Translations under genes and position numbers: made by a program
Assembly: GCA_024279865.1 (NCBI GenBank)
Contig: JAJRRC010000008.1
Location: 20,767-84,766 of the forward strand
DNA: 64,000 bases
Direction of reading: 5' to 3'
DNA from: Planctomycetota bacterium
GTDB taxonomy: Bacteria; Planctomycetota; Phycisphaerae; Phycisphaerales; Phycisphaeraceae
The notes under the pieces: generated by a model
The model's input: the letters and a program-made list of their open reading frames with translations, nothing else
What the model was told of the DNA's origin: nothing
Databases searched by the model: none
Shown: positions 1 through 8,614 of the stretch, piece by piece
How positions within the stretch are numbered: the stretch's first letter is position 1
Layout: the number at the start of each line of letters is the position of its first letter

Positions 1-1
1 T

Positions 2-160
2 CGAACCGCCCCCCGGAACATACAGACCTATAGCCCGGCTTTTGATGTGACGCCAGCCTCTTTGGTGACGGCGTTGATTACCGAACGAGGGATTATTTCA
101 GAGGTGAATACCCAGGCGATCCGCGAGCATTTTGCATCAATAAACAACGATCATGCTTAA
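2..160 (+). CDS. mtnA: S-methyl-5-thioribose-1-phosphate isomerase, C-terminal end (partial)
   Basis: Only the last 52 codons are inside the window; the gene enters from the left edge and ends at a TAA. The tail contains [20 protein letters not shown], which matches the conserved C-terminal stretch of MtnA, the methionine-salvage enzyme that isomerises methylthioribose-1-phosphate to methylthioribulose-1-phosphate. A CCCCCCGGAA tract near the edge is the reverse complement of the G-tract repeat that recurs across this window, so the repeat may lie within this gene too. The identification rests on a short segment; an eIF-2B-like paralogue is the main alternative. Confidence 0.75.
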   Translation, partial: RTAPRNIQTYSPAFDVTPASLVTALITERGIISEVNTQAIREHFASINNDHA

Positions 161-172
161 GCTGATCGTTTG

Positions 173-201
173 AAAAATAGCCGCAAGCATACGTGCTTGC
201 G
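173..201 (-). terminator. Rho-independent terminator candidate for the trxA-M16-ribBA operon
   Basis: On the minus strand an 8-bp perfect stem, CGCAAGCA and TGCTTGCG around a CGTA loop, is followed closely by a run of five T. It lies 33 bases past the ribBA stop. The same flanks with a different but still paired stem occur at 27527-27561, so this is also one copy of a small hairpin repeat. Confidence 0.5.
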
Positions 202-233
202 CGTCTGGGGCACCTCGGATTGATTTTTAAATC

Positions 234-1334
234 TTAAATTTCCGGTTTCACAAATGCGTCAATGGTCAAGCCAAAGCCGTCTAGCGCGGTGGGTTGGAAA
301 GGATGGCGGGTGATGAGTTGCAGGCGTTGAATGCCCAGGTCACGTAGGATCTGACAGCCAATGCCATGAGCGCCTTGACGCAACGGCGGGGTAGCCTGAG
401 GGAGATCCAAACAGTGTAGGTATTGTTGAAGGCTGTTGTCGCCCAGTGCGTGACGCAGATAAACAATGACGCCACGCCCTTCTTTTTGAATCATTTGCAT
501 TGACGTATGCAAGGCATCGCCTGAGAGGTTTTTGATATCACCAAACACATCGCCCAGTAAATTCTGGCGGTGCATGCGAACCAAAACCGGTTCGTCTGCT
601 TCATCCACGTTGCCACAAACCAAGGCCACATGAGGCAAGGAATCGAAAATGCTGTGATACGCAATGAGTGTGAATTCGCCCCACTGTGTTTCAAATGGTT
701 CAGTCATCGTGCGGCGGACCATTTGTTCACGCTCAAGACGGTGTTGAATCACGTCTGCCACGGAACACATTTTAATGTCGTGCTTCTGGCAAATTTTTTG
801 AAGTTCAGGTCGTCTGGCCATCGTGCCATCATCGTTCATGACTTCGATGATGACCGCAGCTTCATTCAACCCTGCCAAGCGGCAAAGGTCGACGGAGCCT
901 TCGGTTTGGCCGGCCCGGACGAGTACGCCGCCGTCCCGCGCCCGCAGGGGTTGGACGTGGCCTGGCCTGGCGAAATCATTGGGGACTGCTGTCGGATCAG
1001 CCAAGCGGCTGATGGTGGTCGCGCGGTCGGCTGCACTGACGCCTGTGGTAATGCCAAAGCGGTCATGGGCATCGACGGTAATGGTATAAGCAGTGGTATG
1101 CTGGGAGGTGTTGATGGCACTTTGAGGGGGAAGCTCAAGGCGATCACAATATTCGCCTGACAACGGAACGCAGAGCATCCCGCGTCCTTCACGCAGCATA
1201 AAGTTGATAATGTCAGGTGTCACGCAGTCCGCAGCGCACACCAGATCGCCTTCATTTTCCCGGCCTTCATCATCCACAAGCACAATCATGCGGCCCTGAC
1301 GAAGATCTTCGAGAACTGTATCAATGGAATCCAT
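234..1334 (-). CDS. ribBA: RibBA-like protein: DHBP synthase domain plus degenerate GTP cyclohydrolase II domain
   Basis: 366 aa with the two-domain layout of RibBA in riboflavin synthesis. Residues 1-200 carry the 3,4-dihydroxy-2-butanone-4-phosphate synthase motifs [23 protein letters not shown] and [10 protein letters not shown]. Residues about 205-366 align with GTP cyclohydrolase II, but the zinc site is gone: where the family has C-LTGD-(6)-C-D-C, this protein reads [14 protein letters not shown], so all three cysteines are missing. In the first domain the usual GHTEA, whose His is a metal ligand in studied enzymes, reads GQTEG. GTP cyclohydrolase activity is therefore unlikely; DHBP synthase activity is probable but has a changed ligand. 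It resembles RibBX-type proteins. The ATG overlaps the upstream stop codon (TAATG), so it is translated with the peptidase gene. Confidence 0.85.
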   Translation of the reverse strand: MDSIDTVLEDLRQGRMIVLVDDEGRENEGDLVCAADCVTPDIINFMLREGRGMLCVPLSGEYCDRLELPPQSAINTSQHTTAYTITVDAHDRFGITTGVSAADRATTISRLADPTAVPNDFARPGHVQPLRARDGGVLVRAGQTEGSVDLCRLAGLNEAAVIIEVMNDDGTMARRPELQKICQKHDIKMCSVADVIQHRLEREQMVRRTMTEPFETQWGEFTLIAYHSIFDSLPHVALVCGNVDEADEPVLVRMHRQNLLGDVFGDIKNLSGDALHTSMQMIQKEGRGVIVYLRHALGDNSLQQYLHCLDLPQATPPLRQGAHGIGCQILRDLGIQRLQLITRHPFQPTALDGFGLTIDAFVKPEI

Positions 1335-2623
1335 TATTGAGGTCCCAGTCGCATAAGATGGCTGTTTGAAAAAGGATGGCCCGCCAAAAGCTCTTGAATC
1401 TCATCAAGATCAACAGCCATCAGACGCTCCACCTCTTGAGCCAAGGGAATGTATTGATTCAACGCCAACCATTGGCCGCCCAAGGCACGCATGCGGCCAG
1501 ATGGACTTTCGCCGTGCAGGGTGGCACTGGTGGCGAGCTTGTTTTTGGTTCGCTGAACTTGTGAAGCCGTGATGGTGCTGGCTGCTTGGCTTAGCACGTT
1601 GAATAGAACGGTTTTGACTTGCTCGGCCCGCTTGGGATCGCACGAGGCATAGGCCATGAAACAACCCACGCCGTCTTGTCCGATGTGTGATATGTCTGCT
1701 TCGTCGGCAAGGCCTGGATCAATCAATGCCCAGTAAAGAGCCGATCCATCGGTATCGCCCAAGACATCAGCCAACACCGTTGCTGCGTAACGAGTTTCGT
1801 CTGAAGCACTGGGTCCCGGGCAGATGAAGGTGAGATAGTGACGGTTGAGCGTGGCATCGGTTAACGCTGTTTCCCCTGAACAAATGGCCGGGGGGGTCAG
1901 GTCACGCGTCGCCCCGGTGGGTTTCCAGTGGCCTGCGACTTTTTCAATGTCTGCGACAAGCTGATCGAAGTCAATCTGTCCGGCCGCAGTGACGACAATG
2001 TTGTCCGGGCAGTAGCGATGCTCAAAATAGCTTTGCATCTGCGTTGCGGTCAGGGCGTTGATCGAATCGACAGTTCCCAGCACGCGATAGCCCAGGGGGT
2101 GATCCCCGAAGTATTTTTCGAGCAGCGTGTCTTGCAAACGCCATTGGGGGCGGTCGTCGTACATGCTGATTTCTTCGAGGATGACCTTCTTTTCCATGGT
2201 GAAATCTTTTTCACGCAGGGCAGGTCTGAGCATATCGCCCAGCAGGTCAATGGCTCGCGGCAGATATTCAGGCAGCACATGCGCGTAATAGACTGTTTTT
2301 TCGTGGCTGGTAAAAGCGTTGTAGTTTGCACCGATGTCATCAAATTCTTGATTGACTTCGTCGGCGGTACGCTTGGCGGTTCCCTTGAACATCATGTGTT
2401 CGAGGAAATGGCTCACGCCCATTTCAGGCAGTGTTTCATCGCGTGTACCAGCTTTGACGAAAAAGCCGATGGCTGATGTATGAACATCAGGGTCACATTC
2501 AGCCAAAATCGTCAGGCCGTTGGATAGCGTGGTGGAGTGAAATTCGATAGCCACAGATTGTCCCAGTAAATTGCCTCGTGTGCCTAGGTTGACCTCAATC
2601 CGCTTTTGCAGATGAAGGACCAT
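1334..2623 (-). CDS. M16 family zinc peptidase (insulinase-like, PqqL/mitochondrial processing peptidase type)
   Basis: 429 aa, the usual length of a single M16 protease half-unit chain. The inverted zinc motif HFLEH lies near residue 88 in GVSHFLEHMMFKGT, followed by FDDIGANYNAFTSHEKTVYY and the downstream glutamate region EKKVILEEI, all typical of active M16B members. No signal peptide is evident, so a cytosolic or exported role cannot be told. The first ATG is used; an internal GTG (VAIEFHSTTLSNGL) is close to where family members usually begin and is a fair alternative. It lies 18 bases after trxA and overlaps ribBA by one base, so the three genes form one transcription unit. Confidence 0.9.
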   Translation of the reverse strand: MVLHLQKRIEVNLGTRGNLLGQSVAIEFHSTTLSNGLTILAECDPDVHTSAIGFFVKAGTRDETLPEMGVSHFLEHMMFKGTAKRTADEVNQEFDDIGANYNAFTSHEKTVYYAHVLPEYLPRAIDLLGDMLRPALREKDFTMEKKVILEEISMYDDRPQWRLQDTLLEKYFGDHPLGYRVLGTVDSINALTATQMQSYFEHRYCPDNIVVTAAGQIDFDQLVADIEKVAGHWKPTGATRDLTPPAICSGETALTDATLNRHYLTFICPGPSASDETRYAATVLADVLGDTDGSALYWALIDPGLADEADISHIGQDGVGCFMAYASCDPKRAEQVKTVLFNVLSQAASTITASQVQRTKNKLATSATLHGESPSGRMRALGGQWLALNQYIPLAQEVERLMAVDLDEIQELLAGHPFSNSHLMRLGPQ

Positions 2624-2641
2624 TTCAAGCGGGCAACTTGA

Positions 2642-2974
2642 TTAAGAAGTCGCGTCTTGCAGTGCTTGGGCAAATTCCTGCTTGGGGGTTACACCCACAA
2701 ACTTCTGAATGATTTCACCCTTGTGGAACAGAAGCACGGTGGGGATGGCGCTGATCTCAAAGTTCACAGAAACTTCGCGATTGGCATCCGTATCAAGCTT
2801 GCCCACTTTGGCTTTGCCTGCAAATTCTTCTGCCAACTCATCAATCACCGGAGCGAGCATGCGGCAAGGCATACACCACTCAGCCCAAAAGTCCACCAAC
2901 ACTGGAACATCACTCTTGACAACTTCTGCATCGAAATTGGCATCCGTTAATTCTAAAACCGCATCACTAGCCAT
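2642..2974 (-). CDS. trxA: Thioredoxin
   Basis: 110 aa, one thioredoxin fold. The redox motif is WCMPC rather than the common WCGPC, within FWAEWCMPCRMLAPVIDELA; the cis-proline region AIPTVLLFHKGE is intact. A good ribosome-binding site (AGAAGGAG, about 8 bases upstream) fixes the ATG. First gene of the operon trxA-M16 peptidase-ribBA, with a promoter candidate about 70 bases upstream. The Met in the active-site dipeptide is seen in some bacterial thioredoxins and may shift redox potential; that is inference. Confidence 0.95.
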   Translation of the reverse strand: MASDAVLELTDANFDAEVVKSDVPVLVDFWAEWCMPCRMLAPVIDELAEEFAGKAKVGKLDTDANREVSVNFEISAIPTVLLFHKGEIIQKFVGVTPKQEFAQALQDATS

Positions 2975-3045
2975 GCGTATTACTCCTTCTGAGGTGTGTT
3001 TGTACTATCGGTCAGCCAAAGAAAGCTGATATCGACTAAAATATG

Positions 3046-3074
3046 ATTCTATGTCGAGCAGTTCCGATCAGCAA
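3046..3074 (-). promoter_or_regulatory. Sigma-70 type promoter candidate for trxA operon
   Basis: Minus strand reads TTGCTG, a 17-base spacer, then TAGAAT. The -10 lies about 72 bases before the trxA start. Spacing is ideal and both boxes are one to two mismatches from consensus. Confidence 0.5.
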
Positions 3075-3269
3075 CCGTCTGTCAAGCTCAATTGAAAATT
3101 ATAGACTACTTTTATGGGCGTGGCATGGGGCGGTTGGCATTCAAATACCCTCCCCCATCGCGGCAGATATCACACCCGATGGGTATAATCGCAAAAGCTG
3201 ATAAGCTAAATACCCGATAAAAGACAGATACGACCTCACACAAGGTCCGCCCAAAGGAGGCGATGGAAT

Positions 3270-4580
3270 TTGACGCTTAAAAATAAAATTCAGGATCATA
3301 CCGCGACCGTCGGCGTGATAGGGCTTGGTTACGTGGGATTGCCCTTGATGAACGCGTTCTCAAACGCAGGCTATCCCGTGATTGGCTTTGATGTCGATCC
3401 TCAGAAAATCAAGATGATCCATCAAGGTGAAAACTACCTCAAACACCTCGGCGAAGACTTTATTCGCCAAATGAGTGGATCAGGCAAGTTTGACGCCACC
3501 GCCGATTTTTCCCGCCTCAGTGAAGCAGACGCACTGTTGGTCTGTGTTCCCACCCCGCTGGGCAAACACCTTGAACCAGACCTCTCCTATGTCGAACAGA
3601 CCACCGAAGCCATTGCCAAAACACTAAGGCCAGGCCAATTGGTCGTGCTCGAATCCACCACCTATCCAGGTACAACCCGGGAAATTATGCTGCCTGTGCT
3701 GGAAAAAACAGGCCTCAAGTGTGGCAAAGATTTTTACCTAGCCTATTCACCAGAACGAGAAGATCCCGGCCGCAAGAATTTCAACACCCAGACCATCCCC
3801 AAACTCGTCGGGGGCATCTGTCAGACCTGTGGCCAACTGGCGGCAGACCTTTATACCGCCGCGGTCAGTGAAGTCATCCCTGTCTCCACTGCCGAGGTGG
3901 CTGAATCCGCCAAGCTGTTGGAAAATATTTATCGAGCCGTCAACATTGCCTTGGTCAATGAAATGAAAATAGTCCTTGGCGCGATGGACATTGATGTATG
4001 GGAAGTCATTGACGCTGCTGCGACCAAGCCGTTTGGGTTCTCTGCGTTTTACCCAGGCCCAGGCCTCGGCGGCCACTGTATTCCCATTGATCCGTACTAC
4101 CTCACTTGGAAAGCACGGGAAGTGGGCCTTTCCACCCGGTTTATCCACTTGGCGGGTGAAATCAATCGGTCGATGCCAGATTATGTGATCGAGCAGACCA
4201 CGCTCGCGCTCAACGGCCAGCGAAAAAGTGTCGCTGACTCCAAAGTGCTTATTTTGGGATTGGCTTACAAACCCAACGTGGATGATATCCGTGAGAGTCC
4301 GAGTTTTGAGTTGATTCAAAAGCTCAATGCCTTGGGTGCCGTGGTCAGTTACAACGACCCGCACGTTCCCTCCACGCACAAAATGCGTCATTACGATTTA
4401 AAGATGAGTAGCGTCGAACTCACGCCAGCGTCTTTGGAAACGTATGACTGTGTGGTCATTGCAACCAACCACGATGCGTATGATTGGCAGATGGTGGCCG
4501 ACCACGCCAAGCTGGTCGTCGATACCCGAGGCGCCATGCGTGAAGTGACTGGCAAGACCGATCATATTGTCGGTGCATAA
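3270..4580 (+). CDS. wbpA: UDP-N-acetyl-hexosamine 6-dehydrogenase (nucleotide sugar dehydrogenase, WbpA type)
   Basis: 436 aa. It oxidises C6 of a UDP-HexNAc to the uronic acid with two NAD+ turnovers, feeding surface polysaccharide synthesis. Visible motifs: Rossmann GVIGLGYVGLPL at residues 15-26, the substrate region SPEREDPGR, and the catalytic cysteine in GPGLGGHCIPIDPYYLTWKA, a form that favours the UDP-GlcNAc/ManNAc/GalNAc branch over UDP-glucose dehydrogenase. The C-terminal domain has LGLAYKPNVDDIRESPS. The start is TTG: AAAGGAGG sits 9 bases before it, and the nearby ATG at 3263 is out of frame and stops after five codons. No other polysaccharide genes flank it; the epimerase at 26474 and glycosyltransferases at 40053 and 47215 could be pathway partners. 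Confidence 0.9.
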   Translation: MTLKNKIQDHTATVGVIGLGYVGLPLMNAFSNAGYPVIGFDVDPQKIKMIHQGENYLKHLGEDFIRQMSGSGKFDATADFSRLSEADALLVCVPTPLGKHLEPDLSYVEQTTEAIAKTLRPGQLVVLESTTYPGTTREIMLPVLEKTGLKCGKDFYLAYSPEREDPGRKNFNTQTIPKLVGGICQTCGQLAADLYTAAVSEVIPVSTAEVAESAKLLENIYRAVNIALVNEMKIVLGAMDIDVWEVIDAAATKPFGFSAFYPGPGLGGHCIPIDPYYLTWKAREVGLSTRFIHLAGEINRSMPDYVIEQTTLALNGQRKSVADSKVLILGLAYKPNVDDIRESPSFELIQKLNALGAVVSYNDPHVPSTHKMRHYDLKMSSVELTPASLETYDCVVIATNHDAYDWQMVADHAKLVVDTRGAMREVTGKTDHIVGA

Positions 4581-4587
4581 ATGGCAA

Positions 4588-4682
4588 AATTTGGGGGGGG
4601 CCGGGGGGCTTTCCGGGGGGCTTTCCGGGGGGCTTTTCGAGGGCTTGATGTTTTCCCAATGGCCAGCTTCCGGGGGGGGGCG
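4588..4682 (+). repeat. G-tract repeat cluster (CTTCCGGGGGG family)
   Basis: Four to five G-runs of 6-9 bases separated by GGGGGGCTTTCC steps, ending in CCAGCTTCCGGGGGGGG. It fills most of the wbpA-trpS space. The runs are long and close enough to form a G-quadruplex in the plus-strand transcript or DNA; that is inference. Confidence 0.8.
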
Positions 4683-4705
4683 TTATCCCATAGAATGCTT
4701 GGACT

Positions 4706-5686
4706 ATGAAACGCATTTTTTCACGCATCCTTTCAGGCATCCAACCGTCGGGCCAACTACATCTAGGTAACTATGCGGGCGCGATTCGACAATTTATCGA
4801 ATTGCAGCACGAATATGAGATGTATATTTTCGTGGCTTCGTACCATGCACTGACTTCGAGTCGTGACCCTGAAGCCTTGAGGCAATCGAGCCGCCAGGTC
4901 GTTATTGATTACTTGGCTTTTGGGCTTGATCCTAAAAAAGTGAACATCTACCTCCAACAAGATGTCCCTGGGGTGACCGAATTGGCTTGGCTGCTTTCAT
5001 GTGTCTGTCCCAAGCACCTCATGGACAAGGCCACCAGCTACAAAGACAAAGTCGCCAAGGGACTCAACGCCACCGTCGGTCTGTACACCTATCCCATTCT
5101 TCAAGCTGCGGACATTCTCAGTGTCAATGCGGATATGGTTCCCATCGGTGAAGATCAGGTGCAACACATGGAAATTACCCGGGACCTAGCTCAAAAATTC
5201 AACCACATCTATGGCGAAGTTTTTAAGCTGCCCAGTTACCGTCTTCAAGAAGGCGCGGGCGTGGTGCCTGGCATTGATGGCCGCAAAATGTCCAAAAGCT
5301 ATGGCAACACAATCGACCCCTTTCTACCGGAAAAGAAACTCCGCAAAACGATCATGAAAATCGTGACCGACTCCACCTCCGTCGAAGATTCCAAAGACCC
5401 TGCTGCCTGTACGGTGTATCAGATCTTTAGTGCCATTGCTGGCTCGCAAGATCCTCGGACCACCGCCCTCGCCGAGCGTTATCGAGCCGGGGGCATGGGA
5501 TACGGACAAGCCAAACAGGATCTTTTTGAATTGATCTTGGAACATTTTGCAGACGCACGCGAGCGTCGTGAAGGACTCATGGCCGACCCCGGCTACGTGG
5601 ATCAAGTTTTGCGTGACGGCGCTGCTGCGGCAGGCAAACAAGTGGCTCAAATGGTCCAACGCGCCCGTGAAGCGGTGGGGTTGTGA
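4706..5686 (+). CDS. trpS: Tryptophanyl-tRNA synthetase
   Basis: 326 aa, typical for bacterial TrpRS, a class Ic synthetase that charges tRNA-Trp. The HIGH-like motif appears as PSGQLHLGNYAGA near residue 14, the KMSKS loop as GRKMSKSYGNTI near residue 192, and the tryptophan/ATP pocket region as ADMVPIGEDQVQHMEITRD. The ATG follows a G-tract repeat with no clear ribosome-binding site. It stands alone between a polysaccharide gene and the convergent mch operon. Confidence 0.97.
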   Translation: MKRIFSRILSGIQPSGQLHLGNYAGAIRQFIELQHEYEMYIFVASYHALTSSRDPEALRQSSRQVVIDYLAFGLDPKKVNIYLQQDVPGVTELAWLLSCVCPKHLMDKATSYKDKVAKGLNATVGLYTYPILQAADILSVNADMVPIGEDQVQHMEITRDLAQKFNHIYGEVFKLPSYRLQEGAGVVPGIDGRKMSKSYGNTIDPFLPEKKLRKTIMKIVTDSTSVEDSKDPAACTVYQIFSAIAGSQDPRTTALAERYRAGGMGYGQAKQDLFELILEHFADARERREGLMADPGYVDQVLRDGAAAAGKQVAQMVQRAREAVGL

Positions 5687-5814
5687 TGGAGCCATTAGCT
5701 TTCAGTAAGAAATCAAAAATACTTTAGGACATGGGTAAAGCACAAGGTTCACTTAATCCGATGCGTCACGGCGTTGGGCAAGTGGCATGGTGATAATCGC
5801 AAACAAACCGGGGT

Positions 5815-5870
5815 TCATCACAACGCCGAGTCCTAAGGCCCTCCGGGGCCGCAGGGCCGGATTCTCCTCC
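5815..5870 (+). repeat. REP-like hairpin repeat, copy 1 (degenerate)
   Basis: Reads ATCACAACGCCGAG, a GC-rich hairpin (GGCCCTCCGGGGCC), then GCCGGATTCT. It shares the head ATCACAACGCCGA and tail CGGATTCT with six other copies in the window. It lies between convergent trpS and mch. Confidence 0.6.
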
Positions 5871-5907
5871 TATATAGAACCCTGTTTTCGAGTGCATGAC
5901 GCATCAC

Positions 5908-5927
5908 AAAAATACGCAATGCGTATT
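5908..5927 (-). terminator. Terminator candidate at the end of the mch operon
   Basis: Minus strand: AATACGCA and TGCGTATT pair almost without loop and run into TTTTT. The hairpin overlaps the last two bases of the mch stop codon. Confidence 0.5.
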
Positions 5928-6840
5928 ACAACAGCGACTGCATTAACATCGCGTGGTCGATTTGCCCGTGATGATGGGTTTGCCCCGTATCCAGATTGCA
6001 GAGCATCAATTGGGCGGGAGAACTGCAAGAGCCGGGGGTGCTTCCGGGGGTGCTTCCGGGGGTGGGGGAGAGTTGTTCTGCCATGAGCTGGGTTAGTGAT
6101 TCGTCATCGCCGCGTACCATGAGGGTCACTTGTCCGCCGTAGCGAATCGCATCGTTCGCGCGACCGATGGCAGCCTCATCATCCTTGGCCACCGGCGGCA
6201 ACGGTGCAGAACCAAATCCGCCTACTACCCGTTTGAGATTAAATTGCAGTTTGTGCAATTGCGTCATTACCGTTTGGACCGACCGGGCGGCCGCTTGGAC
6301 CGATCCGACCAAACTGGCCGGCCGAGCGCAAATTAACGTGAGATGATGTTGTTGAATGCCACAGGCAATGGCCAGTTCATTAATGATTTCACGCGATGGC
6401 AAGGAATCTGTTTGGAGGACGCCGATCGCGCAGCCGGAGTTTTCAGTAAAGCCGATTTCCTTGAACAAAGGTTCTTTGCCTGCTGCTGCGCGAAAGGGGC
6501 CTGACCCCAGGGCAAAAAAGTTTTCACTTTTAAGTTCCCAGCCAGCATATTGGCTTGCCATGCAAGCTGCGACCGGGTGATTTACATTGACCGTGATCTG
6601 AGGCAAGGGAACAGAGCCCATCTGTCCAGGGATCATTTGCACCGTCCCCAGATCCGCCAAGCAAGCTCGCGCGACCCACAGCCCTGCATTAAGGCTGCCC
6701 AGCGTGTTCACCCCCGCGTCAATGATCCGAGCGCCCGCCCGGTTCTCCACGCGCACGCCAAGCTCGGCGGCTCGACGTTCAAGTTCATTGGCAATCACCA
6801 ATGTTCGATCATTCAGTCCCGGCAGATTACCCGTTGCCAT
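5926..6840 (-). CDS. mch: Methenyl-H4MPT cyclohydrolase
   Basis: 304 aa. It hydrolyses the methenyl-H4MPT/methenyl-dephospho-H4MPT ring to the formyl form in the H4MPT C1 pathway, used by planctomycetes and methylotrophic proteobacteria for formaldehyde oxidation or detoxification. The N-terminal half matches the family well: ENRAGARIIDAGVNTLGS, LADLGTVQM, NHPVAACMASQYAGW and FFALGSGPFRA. Near residues 258-277 there is a serine/proline insert, TPGSTPGSTPGS, encoded by three CCCCCGGAAGC units that match the G-tract repeat. It overlaps the 3' end of fhcC by 28 bases and is the last gene of the operon ftr-fhcC-mch. Confidence 0.92.
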   Translation of the reverse strand: MATGNLPGLNDRTLVIANELERRAAELGVRVENRAGARIIDAGVNTLGSLNAGLWVARACLADLGTVQMIPGQMGSVPLPQITVNVNHPVAACMASQYAGWELKSENFFALGSGPFRAAAGKEPLFKEIGFTENSGCAIGVLQTDSLPSREIINELAIACGIQQHHLTLICARPASLVGSVQAAARSVQTVMTQLHKLQFNLKRVVGGFGSAPLPPVAKDDEAAIGRANDAIRYGGQVTLMVRGDDESLTQLMAEQLSPTPGSTPGSTPGSCSSPAQLMLCNLDTGQTHHHGQIDHAMLMQSLL

Positions 6841-7571
6841 ATTTCAGCCTTGTTTAGTTCAGTCTGATTGCCGGTGAATAGCTTGAATTTTGCGTTGAGC
6901 CAATGGGCGTTCAGAGGAAAGTTCAGTTCTTGTAAGCGTTTTAAGATCAAACGGACCACGGGCAATGCAAATTCGCCCTCGGCCGCAAAACGACCTTTGA
7001 TTTCTAAATCTGTTTCTGTATCGAGATAAAGCAATGTGCCTCGCTGCATTTCAAGGCCGGGGGTGTGCGGGCAAGTTTGCTTGCCTAGAACCAGCGTCCC
7101 AGCGAACATGCGATAGCCTGGTAATTTTCCGCAGGTTCCTGCGATGGCAATGAGTCCTCGACGCATCAGTAGGCCCGCGTGGTCGCCTGCGTTGCCTAGG
7201 ACCACAATTTCTCCGCCGCCGATGCCCACGGGTTGGTCGTTGGCGGGTCCGCCGACGCGGTCGCCGCAGTTACCTGTGACGTGGATGATGCCGTAGGCCA
7301 TGGAACTGCCTAGGTCATCGCCCGCATCGCCTTGGATGATGAGTTGGCCGCCCGCCATTTGAGAGCCGAGGTGGTCGAGTTTTGGTGGGTTGATGAGTGT
7401 GAGGGTGTTGCCTGGTTTGCCTGTGATTTCGAACAGGTCGGTGAGTTTGATTTGTTCACGTCCGATGGGCATGGTCGCGGTCATCGGGTCACAGGCAGGG
7501 GTGAGGATCGAGCCATCGGTGGGCATGGGCAGCCGCATGGATTTCCAGGTGAGGGTGTAGCCTTGGCTCAT
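6813..7571 (-). CDS. fhcC: Formylmethanofuran dehydrogenase / formyltransferase-hydrolase complex subunit C
   Basis: 252 aa, matching FwdC/FmdC/FhcC, the right-handed beta-helix subunit. Repeated turns such as GGQLIIQGDAGDDLGSSM, GGEIVVLGNAGDHAGLLM and GLIAIAGTCGKLPGYRM are the hallmark of the fold, also shared by the glutamate synthase alpha C-terminal domain. In bacteria it is part of the Fhc complex, which moves the formyl group from H4MPT to methanofuran and releases formate. The ATG overlaps the ftr stop (ATGA), so coupling is likely. Subunits A and B are not in the window. Confidence 0.92.
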   Translation of the reverse strand: MSQGYTLTWKSMRLPMPTDGSILTPACDPMTATMPIGREQIKLTDLFEITGKPGNTLTLINPPKLDHLGSQMAGGQLIIQGDAGDDLGSSMAYGIIHVTGNCGDRVGGPANDQPVGIGGGEIVVLGNAGDHAGLLMRRGLIAIAGTCGKLPGYRMFAGTLVLGKQTCPHTPGLEMQRGTLLYLDTETDLEIKGRFAAEGEFALPVVRLILKRLQELNFPLNAHWLNAKFKLFTGNQTELNKAEIWQRVICRD

Positions 7572-8479
7572 GGGGTTTCTCCCATGACATCGTGCAAGTG
7601 GAATTGATATTTACCGAGCTTGCCTTGGTAGTTGCCTGCGGTGATGGCGGCGATGTTCCATTGACAGGCTGTTTCGATGCCGACTTGCATGGCCGTGGTG
7701 ATACTTTTTTCGGTAAGCCCGTTGATAATAATCTCGTAGATGGCGGTGATGTCAGGTTGTACTTTTGAATGCGTGCGATTTTTGAGAGTCGGACAGTATT
7801 GATCGTGGGTCGAGGCGATTTGATTTTTGTAGCGTGAGCCGACTTTGGACCCACTGCGTGCGATGCCGCCGGGGAACGGGGTGATGACGTTGGGCAAGGG
7901 TGCGATGGCTTAGACGGCCGCGGTTGCTGCGTGAAGGGTGGTGAGTTGATCTTTGCCGCAGATGAGTAAGTTACCGCCGGCAATGGCTTTTTGTGAGCCG
8001 ACGGTTTCTTCGATTAAGCATTCGCCGTCCATGACGGGGATGCGCCAAAATCGTTTGCCGCCAAGGTGTTTACTTTTTTGGAAGCCGTCACCAAAGTAGC
8101 GAATATTTTGACCCAAGGGGAAACGGGTCGATTGATCTGTTTCAGTTGCCCGAGGCATGCCGTCGTAAATCGCAGTGGTCGGGCAGGTGAGCAAACTTTG
8201 TTCAGTCCGGTTTTGAACAGCCTTGGCGAGCGCGTTTGCGTTGAATGCGAAGAACAAAATCGCCACGCCCGGCCGACCGTCAGGCGTTTGATCGCCGGTG
8301 AGCCATTGCTCGACCCCCACTTCAGCGTCACAGCCGATGATGCTGGCTCCATAACCGGTCGCTTCGGTGGCTGCTACGCGAGCCCAATGTTCGTTGATCG
8401 CTGTCACGATCAATCGACAGGCCCACATGTCAAAGGCCTCGGCAAACTCGTTTTCAATGATGGTGTTTTGATATTTCAT
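7568..8479 (-). pseudogene. ftr: Formylmethanofuran-H4MPT N-formyltransferase, interrupted by an in-frame TAA
   Basis: Taken together the two parts make a full-length Ftr/FhcD of about 303 codons. The N-terminal 189 codons from the ATG at 8479 include NEFAEAFDMWACRL, TPDGRPGVAILFF, IRYFGDGFQKS and AIAGGNLLICG; then a TAA stands at 7910-7912; then, in the same frame, the C-terminal lobe continues with NVITPFPGGIARSGSKVGSRY and ends GKLGKYQFHLHD. Family members have a Glu or Asp at the stop position (AAVEAI), so GAA to TAA, a single G to T change, explains it. Either the gene is recently inactivated, or the base is a sequencing error, or two lobes are made separately (a TTG at 7897 could restart). 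Everything else is well preserved, which argues against old decay. Confidence 0.85.
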
Positions 8480-8491
8480 GTTTGGCAGACC

Positions 8492-8602
8492 GTTATAATA
8501 CCAATCCCATTTAAAACTCGTGCGAATGGTGATTCGCAGAGAGTTGGATTGAGAAGGTTTTATGAAAATCTCAACGCGTACATCATAGATGCGATGCGTA
8601 TA
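8492..8602 (+). repeat. Dispersed 110-bp repeat, copy 1
   Basis: About 111 bp between the divergent ftr and mfnF genes, matching the reverse complement of 14315-14424 over almost its full length. Shared blocks include ATACCAATCCCATTTAAAAC, GAATGGTGATTCGC and TATGAAAATCTCAACGCG. TATAATACCAA occurs at both ends in direct orientation. No open reading frame; it resembles a short non-autonomous mobile or intergenic element. Confidence 0.8.
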
Positions 8603-8614
8603 ATACCAAGCGAT

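Noticed and set aside
570..1160. Long plus-strand frame inside ribBA
   Set aside because: Antisense shadow of a clearly coding gene; no motifs.
7910..7912. Recoded stop codon (selenocysteine or pyrrolysine) in ftr
   Set aside because: The codon is TAA; known recoding uses TGA or TAG, and the family has Glu/Asp at this position.
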